Assembly: GCA_964408955.1 (NCBI GenBank)
Contig: CAYPBK010000003.1
Location: 1-64,000 of the forward strand
Origin: JAAYKT01 sp964408955
Lineage (GTDB): Bacteria > Bacillota > Clostridia > Lutisporales > Lutisporaceae
Direction of reading: 5' to 3'
Length of the DNA stretch: 64,000 bases
The notes beneath the pieces were generated by a model. The model did no database searches, had not been told where the DNA came from, and worked only from the letters and a program-made list of their open reading frames with translations. The position numbers were made by a program, and so were the translations under genes. This document shows positions 34,024 to 43,639 of this stretch, piece by piece (the first letter of the stretch is position 1; each line of letters starts with the position of its first letter).

Positions 34024-34638
34024 TTGTTCTTTACAAAGAGGGAAAAGCTTCTTTTGGTTTTAATAGTCTTATTGATCATAGTCTTAAGTGGGACTGTATA
34101 CCTTAATAGGGCAAAGCCTTCTGACTTTATTGCGGGTGAAGAAGAGGAAGATTACGAAGAGATTCAAAGTACCAACCCTATCGAAGAACCGAGACAGATT
34201 GGTGTACATATTAGCGGATATGTTAAAACTCCGGGTTTTATTTGGGTTGAAGAAGGAACAAGATTATATGATGCAATAGGTTTTGTAGGGGGTGCTCACC
34301 CTGAGGCAGATTTAGATTTGGTTAATTTGTCAAAAGTGTTAACTGATGAGGAAAAGATTTACATACCAAGAAAAGGTGAGAATGTAGATTTGCTTCAAGC
34401 GAATTTTGTATTAAATGCTACTGTCAATGACAATAAAGCAGATAGTAAAATAAACATAAATGTTGCTACTGAATCTGAATTGTGTACATTACCGGGAATA
34501 GGACCGGCTTTAGCACAGAGAATAATAGAGCATAGAAATGCTCAAGGTCTTTTCGAATCAGTAGAAGATATAAAAACTGTCAATGGAATAGGTGAAAAAA
34601 GATTTAATGATATTAAGGATATGATAAAGGTAAAGTAA
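34024..34638 (+). CDS. comEA: ComEA-type DNA-binding competence protein
   Basis: A 204-residue membrane-anchored protein. One transmembrane helix (about 8-26) is followed by an SLBB domain (IGVHISGYVKTPGFIWVEEGTRLYDAIG) and a C-terminal helix-hairpin-helix pair (INVATESELCTLPGIGPALAQRIIEHR, IKTVNGIGEKRFNDI). ComEA binds incoming double-stranded DNA at the membrane and passes it to ComEC, encoded 7 kb downstream. TTG 34024 has SD GAAGGAG. Confidence 0.93.
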   Translation: MFFTKREKLLLVLIVLLIIVLSGTVYLNRAKPSDFIAGEEEEDYEEIQSTNPIEEPRQIGVHISGYVKTPGFIWVEEGTRLYDAIGFVGGAHPEADLDLVNLSKVLTDEEKIYIPRKGENVDLLQANFVLNATVNDNKADSKININVATESELCTLPGIGPALAQRIIEHRNAQGLFESVEDIKTVNGIGEKRFNDIKDMIKVK

Positions 34639-34678
34639 AAAAATACAAAGGATTCTATTATTGAAAGACGGTGATATT

Positions 34679-35722
34679 ATGGATTTGTCTAAGTTGAGGC
34701 TTACACAAATGACTGAAAGTTCAGGGTGAGCTGCAAAGCTTGGTCCTGAGACCTTGGCACAGGTTCTGTGTCAATTACCTAAATTCCATGATGATAACCT
34801 TATAGTGGGGTTAGATACTTCGGATGATGCAGCAGTATATAAAATTAGTGATAATAAAGCTATAATACTTACTATGGATTTTTTTACACCAGTGGTAGAC
34901 GATCCTTACAGCTTTGGTCAAATCGCTGCGGCAAATTCCTTGAGTGATATATATGCCATGGGTGGTAAACCAGTTACGGCTATGAATATTGCTTGTTTCC
35001 CAAACTGCCTTTCTATTGATATATTAGTGGAAATTTTAAAAGGCGGTGCTGATAAAGTAAAGGAAGCTGGCGGAATAATCATTGGAGGGCATACAGTAGA
35101 AGATAATGAGCCAAAATACGGTTTGTCTGTAATGGGGATGATAGAGCCTAAAAAGGTAATAACAAATTCCGGGGCTAAGCTTGATGACTTTTTGATTCTT
35201 ACTAAACCATTAGGCTTGGGTATTATTAATACAGGTATAAAATCAGGTTTGCTAAATGATGATGATATAGATAATGCAGTAAAAATAATGTCATATTTAA
35301 ACAAAGATGCGTGTGAAGCAATGCTTGAAGTCGGTGTTAACGGCTGTACTGATATAACGGGCTTTGGTTTTTTAGGTCATGCGTTAGAATTTGCAGAAGC
35401 AAGCTCAGTGACAATAGAAATATGGAGTAACCATTTGCCAATAATTGAAAAAAGCCTTGAGCTCGCAAGGATGGGAATAATACCTGCCGGAGCCTATAAG
35501 AATCAAAGCTATGTAGGTAATAAAGCAAGGTTTGAGAAAAATATAAAACAGGAGATTAAAGATATTCTTTTTGACCCGCAAACCTCAGGTGGTCTTTTGA
35601 TATCGATTGAAGAGAATAAAGTTGAAAAGCTTATTAAATTATTAAAACAGAATAATAAAACGGATTTTAGCATTATTGGTAAGGTTAAAAATAAAGGTGA
35701 ATATTATTTAGAAATAAATTAA
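34679..35722 (+). CDS. selD: Selenide, water dikinase (selenophosphate synthetase), selenoprotein form
   Basis: A 347-residue protein when TGA 34727-34729 is read as Sec. ATG 34679 gives MDLSKLRLTQMTESSG-Sec-AAKLGPETLAQVL; the TGA is codon 17, the position of the catalytic Cys/Sec, with the following Lys retained. Later motifs are DDAAVYKISDNKAIILTMDFFTPVVDDP and GGADKVKEAGGIIIGGHTVED. SelD makes selenophosphate from selenide and ATP. A standard gene finder would start at 34754 and lose the active site. A SECIS-like hairpin follows the TGA. It is first in selD-selA-selB, 15 nt before selA. Confidence 0.96.
34754..34774 (+). promoter_or_regulatory. Candidate bacterial SECIS element of selD
   Basis: TTGGCACAG, loop GTT, CTGTGTCAA forms a 9-bp stem with one G-U. 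The apex is 34-36 nt after the UGA, inside the usual window. Its CAGGTT apex equals that of the HesB-like gene. A smaller hairpin GGTC-CTGA-GACC lies between. Confidence 0.75.
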
Positions 35723-35736
35723 ACGGGAGGATTGCT

Positions 35737-37146
35737 ATGGATGTAAGAAATAGTGTTTTAAGCAGTATACCACCTGTTGATGAACTACTTAAGCAGGAAG
35801 AAATCAATAGCTTGTTATCAATTTGCACAAGAAACTTATTAGTAAAGATAATCAGAGAATATTTGTCTTATTACAGACAGATATTGTTTTCTTTAAACGC
35901 AGAGGAGCTAAATACAAAAGTCCTAGATAGAGTGGAAATAATCAATGGAATAAAAGAAGCAGTATATAAAAAATTGTCTTATAATTTAAAACATGTTGTG
36001 AATGCAACAGGGATAGTAATTCATACGAACTTAGGAAGGGCACCCTTAAGCGATGAGGCATTATCTATACTTTATAGTGTATCTAATAGCTATTCAAATT
36101 TGGAAATGGATCTGAGTCAAGGTGTCAGAGGCTCTCGCTATGACCACGTGGAGGAATTAATTAAGGAAATTACAAAAGCTGAGGCAGCTATGGTTGTAAA
36201 TAATAATGCAGCTGCAGTGATGTTGGTCCTTAACACTATGGCAACGGGAAAAGAGGTTATTGTCTCAAGAGGACAGCTTATTGAAATAGGTGGTTCCTTC
36301 AGGATACCCGATGTTATGAAAGCAAGTAGTGCCAGACTAATAGAAGTCGGAACAACTAATAAGACACATATATGGGATTATGAAAGGGCTATAACGGAGG
36401 ACACAAATGCAATTATGAAAGTCCATACCAGCAATTACAGGATTTTGGGTTTTACAGAAGACGTCAGTATTGATGAATTAGTTAAGCTAAGTATAGATAA
36501 GAATATACCGGTAATTGAAGATATTGGCAGCGGAGTTCTTGTAGATTTAAGTAAATATGGATTGCCTTATGAACCTACGGTTCAAGAATCAATATCCTTA
36601 GGTATGGATGTAGTTACTTTTAGCGGCGATAAAATGCTTGGGGGACCTCAAGCAGGTGTAATAGTTGGTAGAAAGAATTACATAGAAAAAATGAAAAAGA
36701 ATCCTCTTATCAGAGCTTTTAGAATAGATAAATTAACTTTGGCTGCTTTAGAAGCGACTTTGAAATGCTACCTAGATGAGGAAAAAGCTATAAAATCCAT
36801 ACCTGTATTGAATATGCTTACCATAGAAAAATCTGAGCTTCAGGCAAAGGCTGAAAGGCTATACGGGAAATTACCAAAGGCATTAATAGATAGATTTAAT
36901 ATTGATATAGAAGATGAGTATTCAGAGGTCGGAGGCGGTGCAATGCCGCTACACAAGTTGCCGTCTAAAGTAATAACAATCAAAGGCAATGGCATTTCTA
37001 TAAATGAGCTGGAGGCAAGGTTAAGAAACTTTGATACTCCTGTAATTACTAGAATATTAAAAAATAAAATCATTTTGGACCTTAGGACAATTATGGAAAT
37101 GGAGTATGACATTATTGTAAATGCAATAGTGCATTCATTAACATAG
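35737..37146 (+). CDS. selA: L-seryl-tRNA(Sec) selenium transferase
   Basis: A 469-residue PLP enzyme of usual length. It has NATGIVIHTNLGRAPLS, the NNAAAVMLVLNTMATGKEVIVSRGQLIEIGGSFRIPDVM block, and the PLP Lys in TFSGDKMLGGPQAG. It converts Ser-tRNA(Sec) to Sec-tRNA(Sec) with selenophosphate. SD GGGAGG is 7 nt upstream. It lies between selD and selB in one operon. Confidence 0.97.
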   Translation: MDVRNSVLSSIPPVDELLKQEEINSLLSICTRNLLVKIIREYLSYYRQILFSLNAEELNTKVLDRVEIINGIKEAVYKKLSYNLKHVVNATGIVIHTNLGRAPLSDEALSILYSVSNSYSNLEMDLSQGVRGSRYDHVEELIKEITKAEAAMVVNNNAAAVMLVLNTMATGKEVIVSRGQLIEIGGSFRIPDVMKASSARLIEVGTTNKTHIWDYERAITEDTNAIMKVHTSNYRILGFTEDVSIDELVKLSIDKNIPVIEDIGSGVLVDLSKYGLPYEPTVQESISLGMDVVTFSGDKMLGGPQAGVIVGRKNYIEKMKKNPLIRAFRIDKLTLAALEATLKCYLDEEKAIKSIPVLNMLTIEKSELQAKAERLYGKLPKALIDRFNIDIEDEYSEVGGGAMPLHKLPSKVITIKGNGISINELEARLRNFDTPVITRILKNKIILDLRTIMEMEYDIIVNAIVHSLT

Positions 37147-37162
37147 AAAGTGAGGCTGTGCC

Positions 37163-39088
37163 ATGAAGCATTTTATTATAGGTACTGCAGGGCATATTGA
37201 TCATGGGAAAACAACTTTAATAAAAGCGTTAACAGGAAAAGATACAGATAGGTTGAAGGAAGAGAAAAAAAGAGGTATATCCATTGAATTAGGCTTTACT
37301 TATTTTGATTTGCCCAGTGGGAAAAGAGTAGGAATAATTGATGTACCAGGACATGAGCGTTTTATTAAAAATATGCTTGCCGGTGCGGGAGGTATAGACT
37401 TAGTATTATTGGTGGTAGCGGCGGATGAAGGGGTCATGCCGCAGACAAAGGAGCATTTAAATATTTTATCATTGTTGAAAATCAAAAAAGGCATTATAGC
37501 ATTAACAAAGAAGGATTTAGTTGAGGAAGAATGGTTAGAGATTGTAATAGAACAAATTAAAGAGGATGTAAAGGATACCTTCTTAGAGAATGCCGATATT
37601 TTTCCTGTCTCTTCAGTCACTATGGATGGTATAGATAAATTAGTTAATGAGATTGACAGACTGACGAAGGGAATCGAAGGAAAGGAGTTAAGCAAGCCAT
37701 TCCGTTTGCCTATTGACAGAGTTTTCACTATTTCCGGGTTTGGCACTATTGTTACCGGAACATTGATATCAGGAGTTATAAATGAAGGTGACAAGATAAT
37801 GATATACCCGCAGAAAATAGAGTCAAGAGTACGATCAATACAGGTGCATGAAACGAAAACAACCCGTGGAGAAGCCGGCCAAAGGGTGGCAATGAATCTT
37901 GCGGGAATAAAGTTGGATGAAATCAATAGGGGGGATATAATTGCTTTACCGGGCAGCATGGATAGCTCTCTAATGTTTGACGCCAAGCTCCGGCTTTTGA
38001 AAGATTCGGCAAGAGGAATAAACAATAGAGACAGGCTACGCATTTATCACGGTTCCTCTGAAATTTTCGGAAGGGTAATACTATTGGATCGAGAGGAACT
38101 TAAGCCGGGAGAGGAAGCTTTTGTGCAAATGAGGCTGGAGGAGGAAATTTCATGCCAAAAAGATGATTATTTTATAATCAGGTTTTTTTCTCCCATGACA
38201 ACTATAGGCGGCGGTATAATATTAGATCCAAAGCCACCTAAAAGAAAAAGGTATAAGGAAGAGGTTCTAGAAGAATTAACAATAAAGGAACAAGGCAGCT
38301 CTGAGGAAATAATGGAGCAGTTTATATTAAATAATAGCGATTCTTATCCAAGCCTTGATATTATTGCGAAGTCCTGCGGTAATATTGAAATAGAAATATG
38401 CAAAGATATACTGTTGGATTTAAAAAAAGAAAGGCGTATTATTGCCTTGGATACTAATGAGGGAAGTTGTTTTGTCCATGCAGAACATTTAAATACCTTA
38501 AAAAGTACAATCCAATCTGTTTTACAATCTTATCATACGAATAACCCTTTAAAAATTGGCATGTCAAAAGAAGAGCTTAAGTTCAAAGTTATGGAAGGAG
38601 TAAAACAAAAAATTTCTGATTCAATATTCGAGTATATGGAGAAAGAAAAGGTTATAGCTTTGCATGGAATGAATGTATCTCTACATTTATTTAAAGTTAC
38701 TTTGACAAAAAGCCAGGAGGAAATTAAAAAGCTTATTGTGGAAGAATACTTAGTACAGAAATATAACCCCCCTAGATATGAGGATATTAAAAGTAAGCTT
38801 AAATACCCTGAAAAGGAAATATCCCGGGTATTTAATTCTTTAGTAGATAGTGGTGATTTGGTAAAAGTTGATCAAGAAATCGTATTTTCTAAAACTGCTT
38901 ATGAGGATGCAATTAAAAGCTTGAAGGATTATCTTGAGAAAAATAAAAGTATTCAACTTGGGGAGTTTAGGGATATATTGGGTACAAGCAGGAAATATAC
39001 CATGGCTCTTTTAGATAATTTTGACCAGAGAAAAATAACGAAAAGAATCGAGGATAAAAGGGTTTTATTTAAAGAAAAACCAGAATAG
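37163..39088 (+). CDS. selB: Selenocysteine-specific elongation factor SelB
   Basis: A 641-residue GTPase. G1 is GTAGHIDHGKTTLIKALTG, G3 is DVPGHERFIKNMLAG and G4 is TKKD; EF-Tu-like domains II and III follow to about 340, then winged-helix repeats (about 370-640) that bind the SECIS apex. It delivers Sec-tRNA(Sec) to SECIS-marked UGA codons. It follows selA by 16 nt. The tRNA-Sec gene lies 25 nt downstream on the other strand. Confidence 0.97.
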   Translation: MKHFIIGTAGHIDHGKTTLIKALTGKDTDRLKEEKKRGISIELGFTYFDLPSGKRVGIIDVPGHERFIKNMLAGAGGIDLVLLVVAADEGVMPQTKEHLNILSLLKIKKGIIALTKKDLVEEEWLEIVIEQIKEDVKDTFLENADIFPVSSVTMDGIDKLVNEIDRLTKGIEGKELSKPFRLPIDRVFTISGFGTIVTGTLISGVINEGDKIMIYPQKIESRVRSIQVHETKTTRGEAGQRVAMNLAGIKLDEINRGDIIALPGSMDSSLMFDAKLRLLKDSARGINNRDRLRIYHGSSEIFGRVILLDREELKPGEEAFVQMRLEEEISCQKDDYFIIRFFSPMTTIGGGIILDPKPPKRKRYKEEVLEELTIKEQGSSEEIMEQFILNNSDSYPSLDIIAKSCGNIEIEICKDILLDLKKERRIIALDTNEGSCFVHAEHLNTLKSTIQSVLQSYHTNNPLKIGMSKEELKFKVMEGVKQKISDSIFEYMEKEKVIALHGMNVSLHLFKVTLTKSQEEIKKLIVEEYLVQKYNPPRYEDIKSKLKYPEKEISRVFNSLVDSGDLVKVDQEIVFSKTAYEDAIKSLKDYLEKNKSIQLGEFRDILGTSRKYTMALLDNFDQRKITKRIEDKRVLFKEKPE

Positions 39089-39112
39089 ACATTGTCTTGA
39101 TTTAATAGATAT

Positions 39113-39209
39113 TGGCGGGAGTATGTGGGAATCGAACCCACCCGGGAAGCTACCAACCCCCCATACTGGTTTTGAAGACCAGAGGGCACACCAGAACCCA
39201 TCTACCCCC
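39113..39209 (-). tRNA. selC: tRNA-Sec (anticodon TCA)
   Basis: A 97-nt minus-strand tRNA. Acceptor strands GGGGGTAG and ATACTCCC pair with one G-U and an end mismatch, the anticodon stem CTGGT/ACCAG encloses CTTCAAA (anticodon TCA), a long G-rich variable arm follows, and the T arm is GTGGG-TTCGATT-CCCAC; GCCA ends the gene. Long acceptor and variable arms are typical of tRNA-Sec. It faces selB tail to tail, so the two transcripts converge. Confidence 0.95.
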
Positions 39210-39432
39210 AAAAGTTGATCCATTGATTGATACCTCTATAGTATAGCATTTTATTTTGTTGTGTCAAGAAAATTAGCATCTGTAGGATGATTAGATCATC
39301 CCTAATTGTATTTAAAGAGTATTAATCTCTGTATAAGGTTTTTAACTTTGCGATCGTGGCAAATATTAAAAGCAATGTAAAACTATTATTATATTTTAAT
39401 GGCAAAATTTAAAACGGAGGAAGGGTGACGAA

Positions 39433-39981
39433 ATGGAAAGGTTTACATTAAATAAAGAAGATGCTATCTTAGTTATTATTGATATTCAGGAAAAGCTTGC
39501 TCCTGCAATGGATAAAAGAGATAGAGCTATAAATAATACTAAAGTATTAATCACTGCCGCAAATGAATTGCAGATACCGATTATTATAACGGAGCAATAT
39601 CCAAAAGGTTTAGGTAGAACAATAACTGAGCTTGCAGATTGTGTTCCAGATGGTAGCTTCTTTGAAAAAACTACTTTTACCGCATGCATAGAAGAAGTAG
39701 AGGACTATATAGAAAAATTAAAAAGGAATAAAATAATACTGGCGGGAATGGAAACACATGTTTGTGTATTTCAAAGTGCACGAGATTTTTTAAAACGTAA
39801 TTATAGTGTTTTTGTTTCATTAGATGCAGTAGCTTCCCGGACAGTAGAGAATTATAAAAATGGTTTATCACTTATGAAGGAAATGGGAGCTATTATCTGT
39901 AATACAGAAACTATACTATTTGATTTGTTGAAAAGCTCTAAAGCACCGGAATTTAAAACCTTATCGAAGCTTATAAAATGA
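39433..39981 (+). CDS. Isochorismatase-family cysteine hydrolase
   Basis: A 182-residue hydrolase with the catalytic Asp in VIIDIQEKLAPAM, the Lys in FEKTTFTACIEEV and the Cys in AGMETHVCVFQSARD, with a cis-peptide motif. The YcaC-like/nicotinamidase branch is likely, but the substrate is not readable. It is monocistronic with SD GGAGGAAGG. Confidence 0.9.
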   Translation: MERFTLNKEDAILVIIDIQEKLAPAMDKRDRAINNTKVLITAANELQIPIIITEQYPKGLGRTITELADCVPDGSFFEKTTFTACIEEVEDYIEKLKRNKIILAGMETHVCVFQSARDFLKRNYSVFVSLDAVASRTVENYKNGLSLMKEMGAIICNTETILFDLLKSSKAPEFKTLSKLIK

Positions 39982-39985
39982 ACAG

Positions 39986-40007
39986 CCTGCCTCAGTATTG
40001 AGGCAGG
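39986..40007. terminator. Hairpin between convergent genes
   Basis: CCTGCCTCA, loop GTAT, TGAGGCAGG, a 9-bp stem placed between the isochorismatase and the minus-strand coiled-coil gene. T runs are weak on both sides. Confidence 0.65.
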
Positions 40008-40029
40008 ATAAAAATAAATAGATAAGTTG

Positions 40030-40425
40030 TTAATCCTTTAAATTTTCAAGCTGTTCTTTACGATGTTTTTGCTTTTTCACAGCGTTTTCAAAACTATGAG
40101 AATTCATTTCGTCTTTGTTATGCTCTAAATATCCGTCAGTGTATTCAATACGCTTTTTTAGATTTTCTACTTCGTTTTCTTGATCATTATCTTCCATGGT
40201 AATTATATTTTTTAAATGTTCCATTCTGTTTTCCCTATCGTTTTGAATATCGTAGGCATGTTCTATCCTATCCTCACTGGCTATGTCACTATTTTCTTCA
40301 AGATGTCTTTGGGTTCGTACATATCTGTTATTGATATTAAGCAACTCTTCTATTCTTTTTTCATTAGACATATTAAATTCATCTTTACTATTGGTTTCTT
40401 TAGATTTATCATTTTCATTTTTCAT
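40030..40425 (-). CDS. Charged, helical protein of unknown family
   Basis: A 131-residue, cysteine-free, highly charged protein with no signal or membrane segment. It is rich in Glu, Asn, Asp, Lys and Arg with repeated RIE/RME/NR heptad-like units (NEKRIEELLNINNRYV, SEDRIEHAYDIQNDRENRMEH, NLKKRIEYTDGYLEHNKDEM), suggesting a long coiled coil. I do not recognise the family. In spore formers such proteins are sometimes spore-associated, but nothing here proves that. SD AGGAGG lies upstream. Confidence 0.65.
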   Translation of the reverse strand: MKNENDKSKETNSKDEFNMSNEKRIEELLNINNRYVRTQRHLEENSDIASEDRIEHAYDIQNDRENRMEHLKNIITMEDNDQENEVENLKKRIEYTDGYLEHNKDEMNSHSFENAVKKQKHRKEQLENLKD

Positions 40426-40702
40426 TCTTCATTAAATCCTCCTTAAAGCTACATTCAATTCTATTGTTTCTATTATAGTCTGTATTTATAGAAGAATGTT
40501 TTTGTGATTTTGTTTAAAATTAGAATAATTTTATAGCGATTGAATAAAACCAGTTAATCAAATCAATAATAGATAAATAAAAAAGATATTATTATATGAA
40601 TATCAAAATTAGTAAATAGATATAATAATTAGAATGCTTATTTAAGATTAATAATGTATAAAAAATTTAACGATTGAAAAGATATTATTGGAGGTGATAA
40701 AA

Positions 40703-41083
40703 TTGGCAAACGGTACATCCAGGGAAGATGAGAATAAACGCAGTGCAGGCAATGGTGTAATCAGATTTATTATCAGGTTTATTGTAGCTGCAGTGGTATT
40801 GCTTGTTACATCTTTTTTGATCAGTGGATTTTATGTTAGAGGTTTTTGGACTGCAGCAATTGCGGCATTGATTATTTCAGGGATTGATTATTTAATTGAA
40901 CTAGTATTTCACTTTGATGCATCCCCTTTTGGAAGAGGTATATCAGGATTTTTAGTATCTGCAGCGATTATATATTTTACACAATATTTTGTTGCAAATA
41001 TGGTTGTAACCGTATGGGGTGCAATATTCGGAGCGTTGATTATAGGAATTGCCGATGCATTGCTCCCTACCAGGTTCATGTGA
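40703..41083 (+). CDS. Small membrane protein of the PF04020/YvlD (phage_holin_4_2-like) family
   Basis: A 126-residue integral membrane protein from TTG 40703; GGAGGTG (40690-40696) is its SD and overlaps an earlier in-frame TTG. Four hydrophobic helices occur: IIRFIVAAVVLLVTSFLISG, TAAIAALIISGIDYLIELVF, GFLVSAAIIYFTQYFVANMVV and VWGAIFGALIIGIADALL. The layout matches the PF04020 family, whose 'holin' label is historical; no phage genes are near. Function unknown. Confidence 0.7.
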   Translation: MANGTSREDENKRSAGNGVIRFIIRFIVAAVVLLVTSFLISGFYVRGFWTAAIAALIISGIDYLIELVFHFDASPFGRGISGFLVSAAIIYFTQYFVANMVVTVWGAIFGALIIGIADALLPTRFM

Positions 41084-41092
41084 AGAATAAAG

Positions 41093-41106
41093 CTGCCTTT
41101 TGGCAG
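41093..41106 (+). terminator. Small intrinsic terminator
   Basis: CTGCC, TTTT loop, GGCAG followed by TTTTTAT directly after the PF04020 gene. Confidence 0.75.
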
Positions 41107-41287
41107 TTTTTATAATCTAATAGTAATGTCTTCAGTTCCTATTAGATTATAAAAGCTTGTCAATGCTATTTTATTTTTAAGATTCACCTATTCTTTTCGC
41201 AAATGGGATCTTAACCTGGATACATTATTTTTCTATAATGGTATAATTGATTTAGAACAATAGAAAAATATTATCCGGGAGCTAATT

Positions 41288-43630
41288 ATGGAATTTAAAA
41301 TGACGCATGCTTTGCTAGCTACAGTCACAGGCATTTTTATATCACTTATATTTAAATCCTATATTATATTCCTTTGTATAGTATTCGTTATTTTGTTGGC
41401 AGGCTTATTCTTTATTTGTAGGAAATCTAGTATAATGCCTATATTATTAATAAGCGCATTATTTTTTTTGAGTGCATTTCGTTATTTCGCTGTTTCAAAC
41501 TATGATAATAAGTTAAAAAAAAATGAAGGAAAGCAAACAGACATTAAAGTAATAGTAGTTGAGAAAGGAAATCAAAAAAATATAAATGCTAAATATATTG
41601 TAGAGCCCGTTGATGTAAAAGACTCAAACATAGTTTTTAAAAAGAAAGAAAAACTTATTCTTAAAAGTAATAATAAGGATTATAAAGTAGGAGATATCGT
41701 AGAAGCCCGGGGTATATTCGAGGATATTATAGGCAAGAGGAATTTTGGAGATAATGACATTAATTTATATTACAAAAGCATAGGTATTTATAATTCTTTT
41801 AGCTCCTTTCGGGATAAGAAAATTGGCGAATCAAAAGATTTCAAAATCTTGTTATTTAATAAAGTGAGAGATAGAATTGAATACATTATAAAAGATTCAT
41901 TGCCGGAAAAAGAAGCGGCTTTTCTTTCTACTGTAATAATAGGGGACAAGCATGGGTTAGATGATGATGAAAAAGATAACTATTCAAAGGTGGGGCTTTC
42001 CCACATACTGTCAATCTCAGGACTGCATGTTGCTTTTATAGTACTTCTAATAAAAAAGTTTCTGGAAGTTTTAAAAATAAAGGATACAAAGGGAGATATT
42101 GTATGCTCTGTTATTATCACATACTATGTTATTATGATCGGTGCACCTCCTCCTGCGTTAAGGTCTTTAATAATGATGCTGATACTCATATGGGGAAAAC
42201 ATTTAAATAAAGAATACGATATGCTATCGGCATGTTCTTTAGCAGCAATAGTTATGCTTTTATTTAATCCGCTTTTTATATATAATCAAGGTTTTGTAAT
42301 ATCCTTTGCTTGTATATATTCCATTGGGCTTTTTTATGAACCTTTTTATAAAGCTGCAGGGAAAATCTGTGCTATTGCTTTTATCAGGAAGTCTATTGCA
42401 TTATCCTTATCAATTCAGATTGGGATAATTCCAATATTAGTATATTATTTTAACTATATTTCCTTAGTCAGTATATTAATAAATATATTTATTATTCCTT
42501 TTGTTTTCATTATTATAGCCATAGGCTTCATTGGCGTTGTGGTAGCATCTGTTATACCTTATTTTGGTTTATATATTTTTTCTTTAGATTATTATTTTAT
42601 CAATATAATTTCAAAGATCATTGGTGAAATAGCGACCTGGGATATCGCCGGCGTTTATATACCTTCAATGCCTTTATATATATATATTCTTTATTATTTA
42701 TTCGTGGCTGTGGCTTTGTTTAGGGACAGATTTGGTTTTTTTTATCCGAAGATTCGTAAATATACAATACCTACAATATTTTTGGTAGTCATACTTCTCT
42801 TTTTATGCAAGAATATATTTAACGATAATATAAGATTAGTTTTTTTGGATGTTGGACAAGGAGATAGCAGTATCATAACAACATCTAAAGGGAAGCATGT
42901 TCTGATTGATGGCGGTGGTTCCGTGAAAAATAACAATTACTATTATGATGTGGGCGGGAAGATTACCGTTCCGGCTTTGTTAAAGCTAGGTATTTGGAGG
43001 ATAGATACGATAATAGTTTCCCACATACATGAAGACCATATGGAAGGTCTTCTAAAGGTAGCGGAGCATTTTAGAATTGGAAAAATAATAATGCCTGATG
43101 TACCCTATGAGTCGGATTTAAGCTTAAAATTCATTGACGTCTGCCGGAAAAAAGGTATAAATATAATGGTTGCAAAGAATGGAGATAGATTAATTTTTGA
43201 TAAAAGTACTTACATAGATATTTTATTTCCTGAAAAACAATTAATAAAAGCAACAAAATCCGATGAGAATAATAATTCTATTGTAGCAAAGCTTAATTAT
43301 AAAGATTTTAAAGTACTATATACCGGTGATATTGAGAAGGAAGGAGAAAGCAGATTGTTAACAAAAAACATCAAAGCGGATATAATTAAAATACCTCATC
43401 ACGGCAGCAATACTTCATCATCTGAAGAGTTTATTAAAGCAGTGTCCCCAAAAGCATCTGTGATATCAGTAGGTAAAAATATCTTTGGCCATCCTTCCAA
43501 AGAGACAATCAAGAGGCTTTCTGCCGTTTCAGATGCTATCTATAGAACAGACACTATGGGGGCTATTTGCATAAAATCCGACGGTAAAAAAATAACAATA
43601 AAAAGTGTGCGTGAATATGAAGAAAACTAA
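41288..43630 (+). CDS. comEC: ComEC/Rec2 DNA-uptake channel
   Basis: A 780-residue polytopic protein. An N-terminal DUF4131-like region (1-150) is followed by the Competence domain (about 210-480, ISGLHVAFIVLLIKKF, PPPALRSLIMMLILIWGK) with many helices, and a C-terminal metallo-beta-lactamase domain (about 520-775: VFLDVGQGDSSIITTSKGKHVLIDGGG, VSHIHEDHMEGLL, IPHHGSNTSS). It transports one strand of DNA across the membrane; the C-terminal domain is thought to degrade the other. It partners ComEA. ATG 41288. Confidence 0.95.
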   Translation: MEFKMTHALLATVTGIFISLIFKSYIIFLCIVFVILLAGLFFICRKSSIMPILLISALFFLSAFRYFAVSNYDNKLKKNEGKQTDIKVIVVEKGNQKNINAKYIVEPVDVKDSNIVFKKKEKLILKSNNKDYKVGDIVEARGIFEDIIGKRNFGDNDINLYYKSIGIYNSFSSFRDKKIGESKDFKILLFNKVRDRIEYIIKDSLPEKEAAFLSTVIIGDKHGLDDDEKDNYSKVGLSHILSISGLHVAFIVLLIKKFLEVLKIKDTKGDIVCSVIITYYVIMIGAPPPALRSLIMMLILIWGKHLNKEYDMLSACSLAAIVMLLFNPLFIYNQGFVISFACIYSIGLFYEPFYKAAGKICAIAFIRKSIALSLSIQIGIIPILVYYFNYISLVSILINIFIIPFVFIIIAIGFIGVVVASVIPYFGLYIFSLDYYFINIISKIIGEIATWDIAGVYIPSMPLYIYILYYLFVAVALFRDRFGFFYPKIRKYTIPTIFLVVILLFLCKNIFNDNIRLVFLDVGQGDSSIITTSKGKHVLIDGGGSVKNNNYYYDVGGKITVPALLKLGIWRIDTIIVSHIHEDHMEGLLKVAEHFRIGKIIMPDVPYESDLSLKFIDVCRKKGINIMVAKNGDRLIFDKSTYIDILFPEKQLIKATKSDENNNSIVAKLNYKDFKVLYTGDIEKEGESRLLTKNIKADIIKIPHHGSNTSSSEEFIKAVSPKASVISVGKNIFGHPSKETIKRLSAVSDAIYRTDTMGAICIKSDGKKITIKSVREYEEN

Positions 43631-43639
43631 AATCAGGGG

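Noticed and set aside
37300..38043. Long minus-strand open frame inside selB
   Set aside because: It is the mirror of a strongly coding plus-strand gene, lacks an SD and shows no protein-like motifs.
38953..39201. Minus-strand open frame over the selB end and tRNA-Sec
   Set aside because: Most of it is the tRNA-Sec gene; no independent coding support.
40703..41083. Prophage holin
   Set aside because: The PF04020 family is widespread outside phages and no other phage genes are nearby.
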